DNA from: Phallusia fumigata
Taxonomy: Eukaryota; Chordata; Ascidiacea; Phlebobranchia; Ascidiidae
Direction: 5' to 3'
DNA: 27,709 nucleotides
Assembly (NCBI GenBank): GCA_008931825.1
Contig: QXVZ01028247.1
Coordinates: 1-27,709 of the forward strand
Shown: piece after piece, positions 10,201 through 20,659 of the stretch
How positions within the stretch are numbered: position 1 is the first letter of the stretch
How the letters are laid out: each line of letters opens with the position of its first letter
The notes under the pieces: generated by a model
The model's database searches: none
What the model was told of the DNA's origin: nothing
The model's input: only the letters and a program-made list of their open reading frames with translations
Made by a program: the position numbers and the translations under genes

Positions 10201-10291
10201 CTGTGAAGCTTGCTTGTGGAGAGATCTGGTCGGTTGTGGGCTGGGGGAACCACCTACGTCCATCTGGTCAGCAACAGAAGCAGGCCCGGCT
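10201..10291 (-). CDS. first recognisable exon of the minus-strand unknown gene
   Basis: Acceptor TTTCTCTTCAG and donor TCACAG|GTTTGA bound 91 nt (phase 2 in, phase 0 out; 30 whole codons). The peptide runs AGPASVADQMDVGGSPSPQP and TRSLHKQASQ. The internal Met could be a start if transcription begins nearby, but the splice acceptor argues for at least one more exon upstream, which I could not find. Confidence 0.6.
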
Positions 10292-12978
10292 CTGAAGAGA
10301 AACAAGAATAATGTGAAATGTCAAACAAATATCCGGTAACTACAAAATAGTGTCCTGCACTCAGGTTTTCACAACAAAACATCCTGGTATAAAACACTGT
10401 AAAGGCACTACGCGACATAATTAGGGAGGAGGTCGGTTTCGAAACAGAATTTCGTCCAGAAATGGCAAAGAAGATCTATTGGAAGCTAGTTATCACTTTT
10501 AGATAATTTCAATAAACCCAGTCTACACACACATAGCTTGCTGACAAAGCAAACCTCACATGAGATTTATCACAGCAGCCAGGTACCACCAGTTACAACA
10601 CGCAGCATGTGTGACACAAAGTTTGCGTGTGTAGAGGTCATTTGACGGCCAGCACAATGTACTGCGCATGAATCAGTCATCATAATTGCGTCAAATGAGT
10701 TTGCATAACCTCTCAATGCGCTGATTATTATAAAATCAGCTGGGATCAGAGATGCTGATGTGACAATCAACGTTGTGTGTTGCTGTTCATGTAACTTATG
10801 TTTTCGTTCGAGTAAGGCCACAGTCGTTAATCAAGTCCATGTAACCCCCCAAGTTTGTCGGAGCTCTGATGTGTTACAAGTACGAAAAGTGGTGTGACAT
10901 CAAAGTGCTTGGAACCACATGTATACCAGTGAAAGGCCCTTTTGTAAACATATAAAACGACAAAAAAGATAAGATGTACAAAATTTGTTACAGGAATTAT
11001 CTTGTCAAAAAAGGTTTTATGCGAAAAGCACTTGAACTAGCTGCGTTAAAAACAAGTTGTTGGTCAATAAAGCACAGTCGTCACACCACAAGCACTAGCG
11101 CTATGTTTTCAACCAACTCCGAACTGATGCATATATGGCGGTATGTTGGAGCGACAAGACGCGCATCCAATAAAACACAAAGCACGCACCAACGCAGAAG
11201 GGGTCTTGTATGCTCTCGCCGAGATTCTAAATCTTTTATTATGACGCATGCGTAGGCGCCTCCTCCTAAAACGTCACAATCACAAAACAAAAGAGCGCGC
11301 GATCGACTGTACACAGATGCTTTGGCCCGGGGCGGGCACGTAAAAATAAACGCGCGCTCTTCATCTTACGTCACAATAGCATCACAGTCACGCACACGAG
11401 CTCGTTCTACATTTCCTTGTAGCGGCGTGTGTGTGCGGGCGCGACACCGACTATTATTACGCCACAGTTGGTCTTTGTCGCGTGACAGACGAGATGTTTT
11501 GAGCCAACAACGCAAAGCGAAGTTTGCTTTCCCCCGACGACGGAAATTCAACGTAACTTTGCGAACAAATTTGTCTTCGGAAATATACCGCCCTGGTATT
11601 TACGTTTAGGGCAAGGCGTTTGACAAACACAGTAAAAGATCGGCGCAGTTTTAACGCTGCCATGTCGTGCATGAAATTCCTCCCAATGTCGCTCCTCCCA
11701 CACCTCCGCACTCACTCTGCTCTTGCTTCTCTCTTCTATTCTCCCGTCGCCCCACACCATAACGCACTCGTTGGCCTTTCGCAAGATTCCAACATCGCGG
11801 GTTGGCGTCGAGCGGAATTACAAAGGGCCCATCAATAATGTACGGGTTCCACCAGACCCCCGGGACCCACACTGGCGTCCTCGAGGTTGCCCCTTGGGTC
11901 ACGTGACCGTATAAGGCGCGTGGAACACGCTACTGTGACATCACAAGGAATGAGATTATTGATTCGCCAGTTAGGGATCTTTGGATGTTGATCGCGCTCT
12001 GATTTAGGCAGTTAGCGTTTGAGGCCCACAGGTTAAGCGGCGTTGTACGTTTGTATACTGCGGTTTGATTACAATTCCCATCTACACAGTGTCTTCTTGG
12101 AACACCGAAATTATTTCCTAACTGGCAAACAAACCACTTTATATGGCCAGTGACGTTAGGCTGACAAAGTATTTTGATTGTTGGCGCTCAACTTTCGATG
12201 GTTGAAGATTATTTCAATCAATCATAAACTGTAGGAAGCGAAAGTGGCACAAGCGTAAGTGTGACTTCACCATCACGTGACCAGGCACATCAACTATTCG
12301 TGGAAAAGTCGCTGAAGCGAATCTCCGAATTTTTGCGTCTATAAACGGATTCATGATGTTTTATAAAAAGCGCTTCGTTCATCCATAACCAGCCATGCGT
12401 GACATTTGACGTCATCACCTCAGGAACATTTCTGTTCGGTAAAAGTAGTTGTGCGTGGCACTTCACACGATGCGGGGATGTCTTAGAATTTGCGTGGGAA
12501 CATGAAACTTTGACCTCAACACGGTTTCGACATCAGCAAATGTTGTAAACTTGCGATCTTGGCGAACCAACGCAGACTGTGTTGCAAAAAAGTCAACAAA
12601 ACGCGACAGGTGGTTACATACTTTTATCTACAAAATCAAAAATCACAATAAACCGATCGTCAAGTTAGCTCTGGGAAGACAAACTTTAACCAACTACCAG
12701 CAAAATGCTATCCTAACTTTTAACGTCAAAGTTTCAACCAATTTTAGTGCACTACAGCAAACGAACATTCTGAATCTTGCTTATGCATAGTGTAGTTTCA
12801 CCTCGTAAAAAAACACCAACAATTGATCAAAGTTCGTGTTGGAATTCAATGGGAATAATAATGTCGCCGGTCCCCGAACAAACTATTTAAACTTCTGTGT
12901 TGATAAAAATAAAAACAAATGCCAACTTTGGAATAAATTTATCTTTAATTAACTACTGTCATGAATCTAAAACATCAA
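10292..12978. other. no confident gene; holds a CpG-rich promoter-like region
   Basis: A minus-strand frame at 10570-10821 is open for 83 codons but has no splice match. At 11.15-11.95 kb CpG density is high and frames are open on both strands, as in promoter DNA. A minus-strand ATG frame (MHDMAALKLRRSFTVFVKRL) with a GTAAAT after 23 codons is a weak first-exon candidate, in the wrong phase for the exon at 10201-10291. From 11.95 to 12.98 kb I see nothing. Confidence 0.4.
11150..11930. promoter_or_regulatory. CpG-rich promoter-like region
   Basis: GC and CpG content rise sharply above the surroundings. Motifs include the ACGCATGCGT palindrome (about 11243-11252, NRF1-like), CGTCAC half-CRE sites, CACGTGACC (about 11899) and GTATAAGG (about 11909-11916). 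An 11-bp inverted repeat AAGAGCGCGCG (11291-11301) / CGCGCGCTCTT (11351-11361) sits in the middle. It could be the promoter of the minus-strand gene beginning upstream of 10.3 kb. No start site is proven. Confidence 0.4.
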
Positions 12979-13221
12979 TCAACCGACTTCAGAACGACAA
13001 ACTAGAACTTCCACAGATGGTGGCTGTTCGATGAAAAAATCCACTATTGCGTCACAGTGGTGCGTCAGTGACGGAAGAGACGGCGGCAGTGGAATCGAGT
13101 GAAACTTCATGGAAGGGCTGAAATGCGTGCAGGAAATGCCAGGACGGCATTGGCGGCTGCTCGGCTGTGTGACGTTCGGTATTGAACTTGAAGTGGGGAA
13201 ACGTGAACTTTGAAGAATGTG
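12979..13221 (-). CDS. possible terminal exon, two competing frames
   Basis: After an acceptor-like CAACATTGTAG two frames are open. One (phase 2 in) reads DHILQSSRFPTSSSIPNVTQ and runs about 80 codons to TGA at 12979, Pro/Ser-rich. The other (phase 0 in) reads KFTFPHFKFNTERHTAEQPP and stops after about 57 codons, with a more coding-like excess of C at third positions. The first would fit the phase-2 donor of the exon at 14264-14355. The 13.2-14.2 kb stretch between them shows no exon. The call rests on composition only. Confidence 0.35.
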   Translation of the reverse strand, partial: HILQSSRFPTSSSIPNVTQPSSRQCRPGISCTHFSPSMKFHSIPLPPSLPSLTHHCDAIVDFFIEQPPSVEVLVCRSEVG

Positions 13222-14263
13222 ATCGCTACAATGTTGGAACAAATCATGGGGAAATATGTTTAAATGTTTCAATGTTTAAATCGACATTTAGTTATCATCA
13301 AATGTGATATTAACAGAAGTCCAGTTTGTATGCAAAATGTGGCAACAGTGAATTTTAAATGGAAAACTTGGCAATACTTTTTTTCAGCCAAATCTCTTAT
13401 TTCAAAGCTTCACAACAACCGCTTCAGATAACATACAACTCCAAGTGGTTTGGTGAACCAAGGATCAATGCTGGATCTACATGAACCAAAGATTCCAGAG
13501 AATTTGATATGCATGTGACCTGGTAAATAACATGCCCCGAGAGATATCTGCAGCTGCTTTATGACACAAATTCAGTGTTTGCCTTGGTACAACTATTTGT
13601 TTTAAGCAAGTCACTAACCAGATGAAATGTGCAGAGACCAACACAACTTGTTTCACTTTTGTGGCATATTGTGTAAATAAAAGTCTGGAAAAGAATTGGG
13701 ACCTAGTCACAGCTCAACCACTATCGTAAATGGCAAATGTTAAAAATCCTTAGTATCTAGATGTAAAACAAACATGTACAACTACAATACATCGAAACTG
13801 TAAAAGCAATTTCAAATATTAACACATACTCCCAAGTTCAAAAATATACTCAAACTAGCAAATAATTGAACGCAGATACACTTACAGACCACATCAAAAT
13901 AAGCAATTTTCAAGTCAACGTCATTATTATAAAGATAACAATGACAGACACATTGGTTCAACTTTGCCCTGGTTTTGTTATGATTTTGAGTGAAAATTGG
14001 AAATTAACAAAATGGAAGCAATGTATTAATCATATGCCTCATGAACCTGTGGGTCTGTATATCCTGGGTTATTTTGTGTGGAGCCTCAGTAAAAATCAAT
14101 AACCAAAGCTTATTTTATTATTCATCCCAAAAAGAAAGCCAGCCTGTAAATCTCAGTTTGCTAATGTGAAAATGTTGATGCAAAAGGTGGACAGCATCAC
14201 ATCTAAGAGTATTGTTTTTTTTTATTTTGCGGCATTATCACAAAAATATGAAAACAAATTTAT
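13222..14263. other. AT-rich stretch, no gene seen
   Basis: The frames at 13477-13710 (minus) and 13866-14102 (plus) have no splice support. An alternative acceptor near 14205 would extend the 14264-14355 exon in phase for about 28 codons, ending at TAA beside an AATAAA, which is possible but weak. Confidence 0.35.
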
Positions 14264-14355
14264 TTACCGCTGTGGTCGTGGTGATCCAGTGCTTTGTTGG
14301 GAAATGTGCTGAGTTGTTTCTGGTGCCATGGGAACAGTGGAAACTTGGGGTGACT
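14264..14355 (-). CDS. Pro/Ser/Thr-rich exon, probably terminal
   Basis: Acceptor TTCTATTGCAG opens a frame that completes the phase-1 codon of the exon at 14591-14682 as Glu, then SPQVSTVPMAPETTQHISQQ and STGSPRPQR. The frame stops at TAA (14264-14266), directly followed by AATAAA, so it can be the 3' end of the gene. The same spot (CAGCG|GTAAAT) can act as a donor in phase 2. The peptide looks disordered and no family is recognised. Confidence 0.5.
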
Positions 14356-14590
14356 CTGCAATAGAATTTCTAAAATCATGAAAAACCACAGCACAAAGTG
14401 TGTACATTAGCATTAGCTACATCGACTTGCTGCATCATTAGCAAAAGAAAAATCAATTTTTATCACTCAGCCGACATTATTTTAGAAACAACACAACAAT
14501 CTTCCAGCTAGGCCAAACCACCTGCTTTTTGGAATGCATTTCATAAACAAGCTGATATGTGTTGTAACAAAACAAACAAAAGTGTGTTAC

Positions 14591-14682
14591 CTGGGGATAT
14601 TACATTAGCGGTTGACATGGCAGTAGCAACAATGTTGGTGGTTGGAGATGATGCAGGTTTTTCCATTTCTGATGAATGCTTA
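14591..14682 (-). CDS. Ser/Thr/Ala-rich exon or start of a small protein
   Basis: Acceptor AATTTTAG and donor CCCCAG|GTAACA bound 92 nt, with 30 whole codons (phase 1 out). It reads KHSSEMEKPASSPTTNIVAT then AMSTANVISP. The internal ATG has a strong start context (AGAAATGG), so the unit could encode a 54-residue protein from there to the stop at 14264. Otherwise it is the tail of a longer gene whose other exons I could not find up to 16.3 kb. Confidence 0.5.
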
Positions 14683-15900
14683 CTAAAATTATCCCATATA
14701 TTCCACAAACCAATTTGCGGAATTGCTGCCTATTATCTTCTTAGATTTGTTATCATCACAAAAATATTGCAGATGCAAATTCACAGGACTCAGTTCACTG
14801 CAATAGTTTTGTTAAAATTCTATTCAACTGCACCTGGGAGAAAAGTGAACTTTAAATAAAAACAACACAGAACAAAACAAAGTATCATATGCAGAATATG
14901 ACAAATTTACAAAACAAAATGCTTGTCTCAGTTTTCAAAAATTGTTGGTAGTGTCACAAACTTTTTGTATCATTTCGTGATGTTTGTTTTTGAACAACAA
15001 AACAATAAACCAAATGAAAGTTCATTGGATGTTCATTTTAAGCAAAGCATAGTTACCTAAACAATGCACATTTCACCTCATGTTTTATTTATGACTGTCA
15101 GCAACCTAAGGATCGTGCAAAAAGTGTTTCACAGCAACATACCAAAAAAACTGTTCTGATGTTTATGTCACTAAAATCACAACTTAAGAATTAAAACACA
15201 ATTATTTGACAATTTTTCAAAGATAAAAAAAACTAAAAAATCAAAAGAACACAAAATCGCCTCACGCATATTGCCTGTCAACATTGGTCAACCAAACCCA
15301 CAAAATAAATAAAAGTTTGACTGAGTCACATCGACAACAATGCCTCCATTCAAATCAAGCGTTTAATATCAAGATTTCACGCAAATTGGGTGAAAGTTAA
15401 TAATTTGTGACAAATTAGTTAAGTTTAAAAAAGTGTTTGATGTACATTGCTTTCAAGGATTTTTGAAACAAAGTTTTGATAGAAAAGCTCATCCTTTCAA
15501 AATGAAAAATATTATCTAGTGGTTAAGTGCTGCACAAAACATTCCTTTAAACTTGCTAAAAACATCCACCCCAAAATGGTTCATGTAAACAAAGCTATAT
15601 TCTGATTTCTGACACCAAAATATTAGCAATTTCAACAGTTTGCAGGAACATTATGTATGGGTGGGAGATATAGGTCACAAACTTTATTAGTGCAAATGAA
15701 TCACAGTGTGGCAGGTTAACTACGACATAATTATATCACCCTTCTAATTACTATGCTACACTCATTTGAACGCACAACGACGTGCACTTGTTCTGCGCGC
15801 AAGTATTTTACATAACTACAGCTAAACACCAGTTGTGTAGGTTAACGTACGTTGAGCTAACTGCAGCTGTGTAGATTCTTCTCCTGTGGACGCATATAAG
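14683..15900. other. AT-rich stretch, no gene seen
   Basis: No exon with good splice signals was found on either strand. The plus-strand frame at 14557-14859 is the reverse of the exon at 14591-14682 and then runs into intron-like DNA. Confidence 0.4.
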
Positions 15901-15959
15901 GTCAAAGATTTGCTCTTTGAAGCTTAATCTCAAGCACAAGAAGCAAATGCACATGTTAA

Positions 15960-16300
15960 AGCGATTGACGTCAAACAGCGAGGAATGAACTTTCTCGGCG
16001 CGCGAGGCCCAAGTCCCCTGTCGATAAAACGTTCATCTCAATCTCAATCGAATTATTCCTTGCGTAATTGCCGTTCTACGCTCACAGCCCAGCGCAAAAA
16101 TCAAATCTCGACTGAATAAGAAGCAACACACATCGGACAAGTGTAGAGACGCTGTGTCGACGTCGGTTTGCGGAACTGCGCCACTGAATCGATGACGCGC
16201 CATCACGCTACGCACACGCACGCACCGCGGCACGCTCACGCAGCGCACACACGCGCGATAACGTGCCTCGGGTGTGTGAGCAGGTAAAGAGAGCTAGGAG
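15960..16300. promoter_or_regulatory. CpG-rich region with alternating CA/CG tract
   Basis: From about 16190 to 16262 the sequence is dominated by CGCACACGCACGCAC-type alternation of purine and pyrimidine, which can adopt Z-DNA. Around it lie TTGACGTCAAAC (about 15966) and GGCGCGCGAGG (about 15997). It looks like promoter DNA. On the plus strand GAGCAG|GTAAAG near 16280 could be a donor of a 5' untranslated exon. Confidence 0.35.
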
Positions 16301-17303
16301 AGTGTGTGCTGTACTGGGCTCTTACAAAATCCTCTAGCGTTAAATTGCTTGGTCCTAAAAAGACCCAGTGGCGGAAAATAAACACTCCGTCCTCGGCTCG
16401 GGAATATCCTAGCTTGTTTCACGTAAAACTCCACATTTGCTACAGATTTGTTTTCTTTCCATGTTTATTCTGGGCCAAAAAAGACAGATCGAAAAAATTT
16501 TCCTGAAGAATTTTTCCAGCTTTCTTTTCGTTCTGATTCTTTGTTTTGTTGACACGACACAAAAGTTTCGGCGTGACCCCATTTGGTGACCCCCGGTTTG
16601 GTATTTTGTGACATAAAACCAAAGCGACAACACTCCTTGAAGGCAGGTCAATTATGTGCTAAAAATATGCACAGGATTTAAGCCCGTCGCTCTTTGCTTG
16701 GTTCGGCGCGATGAAAACATGCCTCGGTGGCTTGAACAAAATGCGCCAAGCTATATTTAGAGGAAATTCAACATTTAACTCCGTGCCGTCCCAAAATGCC
16801 CAGATCTAAATCTGTAAGACCTATTCGGCTGGCAAAAGCCATTGGCCCCGCTTTATTTACCGCGTTCGGCTATAACAGAACGCGAAATGTCCGATAGGAA
16901 GCCAAACGACAAAACACAAATTGCTTGGAACCGAAAAAAACGATCAATTTATTCGGCCGACAAACTGCAGCAAAGTGACGATCAGTGCAAATGTTGAGTA
17001 ACTGCGCCCCCTCGCGGATGTTTAGAAGACGATCTGAGTTTACCAAGCTGGGGTTATCAGGTTTTTCTGTCACAACAAAACAACGCAGCAAATGATTCAT
17101 TGTCTTTTGTTTATCTATTTTTTTATAATGTTAAAGCTAAAAAATTGCAAAGAACAACTTTTGCAAGACAGAATCGTTTTTCGGTGGATTGTTACGTTTT
17201 CTCCATTAATTTCCACTCAACGCAACTAAAAAAGCTTTTTTGTCATTATAGGGCGGCAGTTCATTTCAACGGTCAAAAATAGAATGGTGATTGATCAAAA
17301 GAG
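16301..17303. other. no confident gene
   Basis: Open frames at 16306-16506, 16409-16651 and 16870-17100 lack splice or homology support. A minus-strand CCAAT box (GGCCAATGG) lies at about 16839-16847. Confidence 0.4.
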
Positions 17304-17375
17304 CTCCCCGTCGGGGAATCGAACCCCGGTCTCCCGCGTGACAGGCGGGGATACTTACCACTATACTAACGAGGA
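17304..17375 (-). tRNA. tRNA-Asp (anticodon GTC)
   Basis: The 72-nt gene folds as a full cloverleaf on the minus strand. It starts TCCTCGTTAGTATAGTGG and ends GACGGGGAG. The acceptor stem TCCTCGT / ACGGGGA pairs (with one G-U), the anticodon loop reads CTGTCAC with GTC in the anticodon position, and the T arm holds GGTTCGATTCC. A-box and B-box promoter elements are intact. The sequence is very close to the usual animal nuclear tRNA-Asp. CCA is not encoded, as expected. A T-rich stretch follows on the minus strand. Confidence 0.97.
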
Positions 17376-17723
17376 CGGCTGCCACTAGGTTCCAAATTGC
17401 TGACATCTCATGCTATGCTCATTTTGCGGGATAATTGATGATTTTTTGACACCAACTCACCAATTAACCAGTACGTTGCAGTATTTCGGCAAAAACTTTT
17501 TGTCATCTCAAAAAAGCAAGCACTTTCTTAGCAACAGACAATCACCCTAACAATGAAAAGGGGATCAATTTCACAAGGCATTGCCTACAGCTTGTGTTGA
17601 CATTCACACTAACAAGATTTCAACTTTGCATATTATAGTGTGTAAAAATTACACATGGTCCAAGAAACTCAAAAACACAGTTGGGAATTTCGTATTTAGA
17701 ATGAACTGTAGAAATCTTCAATA
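17376..17723. other. spacer between the tRNA and the CCDC34-like gene
   Basis: About 350 bp of AT-rich DNA, presumably the 3' untranslated region of the CCDC34-like gene. No AATAAA in the right orientation was seen close to the stop codon. Confidence 0.4.
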
Positions 17724-18094
17724 TTAAACCCACGGCCTGTCTTTCCTTCTACATTTAGAGTCCGAACATTTTAATGACCCTATAAGGGGTGCTGGGGGGT
17801 TAACCTTGGGTTGTTTTCTTCCACAATCAGTTTTGGGTCGAACTCCAGCAAATCTCAGTGGTGTTTGTGTTTGACCGAAATTGCTGCGAGTCTTAATTCT
17901 TGTGTGGGATGATCCGACTCTCATCGGTGAGTGAGTTTCAGGTCGATGGGTTTTCTGCCGAGACTTGATTCTTACATCAGTCTGTGATATCTGGGGGCTG
18001 TGTGGGTTACGTGGGGCATCACTGGGGTTACAAATTATCCATGGTTTTGGGTTCACATAAGATGGAGTTGGGTTGGTGACCTTTTTCTGTAGGA
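17724..18094 (-). CDS. CCDC34: CCDC34-like exon 6 (C-terminal)
   Basis: Acceptor ATTTTTGCAG; phase 1 in. Residues 262-384, from ILQKKVTNPTPSYVNPKPW to the stop TAA at 17724. The NPKPW motif is the best single family marker. The tail after it is basic, with many Arg, Lys, Ser, Thr and Pro. Confidence 0.85.
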
Positions 18095-19649
18095 CTGCAA
18101 AAATTTACATACATAAACTGTAAATTTTTTGAAAATAAAATATCGAAAGGAAGACTATAAAATTCACTTACTGTTTACAAAAAATGTTACAGAAGACAGT
18201 GGCAAATTACCATTGATTCTGTCCTTGTTATTTTCCAGCCATTGTTGGTAATGTTCTTCATTTGCTTTTTTCTTTTCTTCTTTCTCCCTTCTTTCTTTTT
18301 CTAATTGTTTCTGTTTCTAAAAATTTATTGTTTGTCACAAAAATGATGCAGACATTAATTAAGAAACTACAAACAAATAACTAATGTAGTGCTTGTATGT
18401 AACATGCACATTTGCTTTTATCTTCATTAGATATCAACTGCTTAACTTCTTTCATTATAGTATTATGTTAGTTACCATAAAACAAGTGAGCCAACATTGT
18501 GTTTTAAGTGTTAAACATTTTTTTTCTAGATACCTTTTGTTCATTTTCTTTGATGATCTGATCTTGCTTTCGTTTCCACTCTTCAAATTTTTGTTCTGCT
18601 TCTATTTGAATTTGCTGTTTCTTCGTACTTTCAAGTTCTTGTTTTATTTTTTCTTGTCTTTTTTCTGTGGCTCTTTGAATTTTTAACTGCAAAGCATAAC
18701 AAAGTTTATTAGTTAGTGTTGTATAGGTTTTTATGTTGCATTGATGTCACTAAATTTTCTACAAACCAACCTTTACCATTTTTTCTTCAACCCATTGTTG
18801 GTGTTTTTCTTTTGCAGTTTTTAATCTTTCTTCTTTTTTCCTTTCTTCTTCCTTTTCCTTCTCATATTTTTGCTTTTCTTCCTTTCTCTGTGTTGATAAC
18901 GGGAAGTTTACAGGAAATTAAACACAAAACACAGTATAGTAAAAATTTTATCACAACAACTCTATTGGCTGCAGGTTTGTAGATGAATATGATAAAAACA
19001 TATTAAGTATATAACTTACTTTTATTTTGCTTTTTTCCCTTTCCAACTCCAACTTGTTAATCAACCATTTCTCCCAAACACTAACATCATGGTCACACAG
19101 GGAATCAATTGTTCTGTTTGTCACATTTTTGGATGACTTTTTATTTGAATGGTCCTCATTGAATGAAGATGATTTGTCAAGTAATGGATGTCGCTTGTCA
19201 CAAGTTGAAGATAGTCTTGGGGGAAGAATTCTGAACATAATTATATTAATAGTTTGTAATAGCTTCAACTTATTTAATCAAGAATTACTGTTCTTTTTGT
19301 TTAAACAGTTATGTGGAAAATTAACTATATACTTCGGAAATTAAATCACAGGTTGTTCATAATTTAACAACAACTTTACTGTTCAAAACCAAATACAAAT
19401 TAAATTACATGATCCATTACCTACAACTTAGACTACTCAGTTTACAAATACAGATTCTAAGAATTCCCTACACAGTTACAGTGTTACTTACAGAAGATCG
19501 TCATTGTTTCCACCATGCACCGTTCCACCCTCCACAGAATATAATGAGCCCGATGAAAATGTGTCATTGGAATCGCTGTCAAATAAATCACTTCGATACT
19601 TTCCAGATGAAATAACAGGAGATGGTGCATCCAAATATGAGCCACTCAT
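17724..19649 (-). CDS. CCDC34: coiled-coil domain-containing protein 34-like, six exons, complete
   Basis: Six exons on the minus strand (19492-19649, 19020-19230, 18771-18887, 18534-18686, 18172-18316, 17724-18094) join with matching phases into 385 codons including the stop, close to the length of the vertebrate protein as I recall it. Residues 1-100 are Ser/Asp-rich. WEKWL lies at 105-109, then a highly charged Glu/Lys coiled coil to about 245 with the family's recurring Trp motifs: HQQWVEEK (152-159), KFEEWKRK (195-202), HYQQWLENN (235-243). The C-terminal tail has NPKPW (276-280), like the NPxPW of vertebrate CCDC34, followed by a basic disordered end. The start codon is the first ATG of exon 1. 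Known of the family: needed for sperm flagellum formation and linked to intraflagellar transport in mammals. The same role here is inferred. It is divergent from the 58-residue gene 947 bp away. Confidence 0.85.
18172..18316 (-). CDS. CCDC34: CCDC34-like exon 5
   Basis: Acceptor ATTTTTAG and donor AACA|GTAAGT; phase 0 in, phase 1 out. Residues 214-261, a charged helix ending in the Trp repeat HYQQWLENN. Confidence 0.85.
18534..18686 (-). CDS. CCDC34: CCDC34-like exon 4
   Basis: Acceptor TATGCTTTGCAG and donor AAAAG|GTATCT; phase 0 at both ends. Residues 163-213, all coiled coil, with the Trp repeat KFEEWKRK. Confidence 0.85.
18771..18887 (-). CDS. CCDC34: CCDC34-like exon 3
   Basis: Acceptor ATCAACACAG and donor GTAAAG|GTTGGT; phase 0 at both ends. 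Residues 124-162, Glu/Lys-rich, with the Trp repeat HQQWVEEK. A GTAAAG six bases earlier could be a competing donor that drops two residues without a frame change. Confidence 0.8.
19020..19230 (-). CDS. CCDC34: CCDC34-like exon 2
   Basis: Acceptor TTATGTTCAG and donor AAAA|GTAAGT; phase 2 in, phase 0 out. Residues 54-123, from ILPPRLSSTCDKRH through the WEKWL motif into the start of the coiled coil. Confidence 0.85.
19492..19649 (-). CDS. CCDC34: CCDC34-like exon 1 with start codon
   Basis: Start ATG at 19647-19649 in context TTGCAATGAG; donor CTTCT|GTAAGT in phase 2. It encodes MSGSYLDAPSPVISSGKYRS and an acidic Ser/Gly-rich run. Upstream, TTAGACAG could be a trans-splice acceptor, as tunicates use spliced leaders; that is an inference only. 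Confidence 0.8.
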
Positions 19650-20595
19650 TGCAACCTTTGAAAAGTGTAACTTGGTAGCTGTCTAACCGGAAGATTAGCA
19701 AATATTATTAGGCAACAGATTAAGTACCGCTGTAATCAGACCATTTTTTTAAACCCAAGACAGATATTTGCTAACTAACCGGTGCAAGGCTACGTACTAG
19801 CAATCCAGCCACCCAACCCAACAGTTGGCTTGAACAAACAAAACGCTCGTCACGCACGCGTCCTTCGAATTCTCGATTTTCTTGTTGATGTTTTTGTCAC
19901 ATTTCCCTAATTCAAGCGGTCGAAATAAAAAAGATCGAAAGCAAAACAGAAAATTTACCTTTTTTGAGTTAAAAAATCAATTTTGTGATGAATTTGAGTT
20001 AATAATTTTGTTTTTAGAAGTTTAATAAAAATAAGTGGAATTTGACAATTTGGCACAGTAAACTCTGTGGGTTACGTAAAAGATCATAAAATTTCCAGGA
20101 CCAGGGTACAGCAGTTTGATCACGTGATGTATTGTATCAAATTTCGCTTCTGACCATAAAAACGTAATCAAATAAATGAAACATTTCACAAACGGCACAG
20201 AAACAGGAAACGACTGCAAAATGTGTTAATTCTACCATTACAACAAACTGCAAAGTCAAGTTTTTTTGCGAAAATAAAACAAAAAACGAGCACACAGCGA
20301 TTTCACGAACACTCTTGACATTACCTCAAACCATATCTTAATTTACACACTTGATCGATCCATGGACACAGAAAGATTTTTATGTGACCAATCTTTTGCT
20401 TGCTAATCACGCCACAGTCACTTTCTTCCTGAGGAGGTGATTGTTTATCAAAACACGTGACTACTTGATTAATCAGGTGCGAAAGTTCCACAGGCAGTTT
20501 GCGCGTAGATTGAGGAGTTCGAAGCTGACTCGCAGGGGCACGCACAAGGTTGATATAAAAGGCGAAGAGCTGACTTCAGGGTCATTTAAACCAAG
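19650..20595. other. intergenic region between divergent genes
   Basis: Holds the upstream regions of the CCDC34-like gene (CpG-richer patch near 19845-19875) and of the 58-residue gene. A segment around 20069-20132 (GGTTACGTAAAAGAT, GTACAGCAGTT, TGATCACGTGAT) resembles 27341-27422. The open frames at 20022-20219 and 20321-20545 are not supported. Confidence 0.4.
20554..20561 (+). promoter_or_regulatory. TATA-like box upstream of the 58-residue gene
   Basis: TATAAAAG lies 35 bp before the ATG at 20596, so transcription from about 30 bp downstream would leave a leader of about 10 nt. GACTTCAG at 20572-20579 could instead serve as a trans-splice acceptor. Confidence 0.4.
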
Positions 20596-20659
20596 ATGTT
20601 GGAAGCGGATGAAGGTAGCAAAGTTGCACGTTGGGCCAGAACTCTGTCAAAGTTTATAG
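20596..20659 (+). CDS. 58-residue protein, exon 1
   Basis: ATG in context CCAAGATGT; 21 whole codons plus one base; donor ATAG|GTGAGT. Confidence 0.7.

Larger units (their letters stand above)
187..10291 (-). other. span of a multi-exon gene of unknown function (minus strand)
   Basis: Eight exon candidates at 10201-10291, 10031-10134, 9767-9877, 8457-8540, 5136-5305, 2482-2596, 944-1069 and 571-693, plus a tentative one at 187-206, are gathered here as one gene. Each has an AG acceptor and GT donor on the minus strand, and the phases agree at these joins: 0, 2, 2, 2, then 1, 1, 1. The predicted product is rich in Ser, Asn, Pro and His in its first 190 residues, without a visible membrane segment or catalytic motif, and becomes helical in the exons at 944-1069 and 571-693. 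The exons at 2482-2596 and 5136-5305 share a near-identical segment and look like alternatives: both give phase 1 at the next exon. The 5' end is not found, because the first exon seen begins with one base of a split codon. I do not recognise the family. The exons below 2.6 kb could belong to a separate gene, since only phase links them to the rest. Confidence 0.55.

Noticed and set aside
10570..10821. 83-codon minus-strand frame
   Set aside because: No splice acceptor or donor in the phase needed for the exon at 10201-10291, and AT-rich codon use; left as unsupported.
11620..11838. Plus-strand frame in CpG-rich DNA
   Set aside because: Several frames on both strands are open here because stop codons are rare in GC-rich DNA; nothing selects this one.
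18393..18982. Plus-strand Phe/Leu-rich frames resembling membrane proteins
   Set aside because: They are the reverse complement of the Glu/Lys-rich coiled-coil exons of the CCDC34-like gene.
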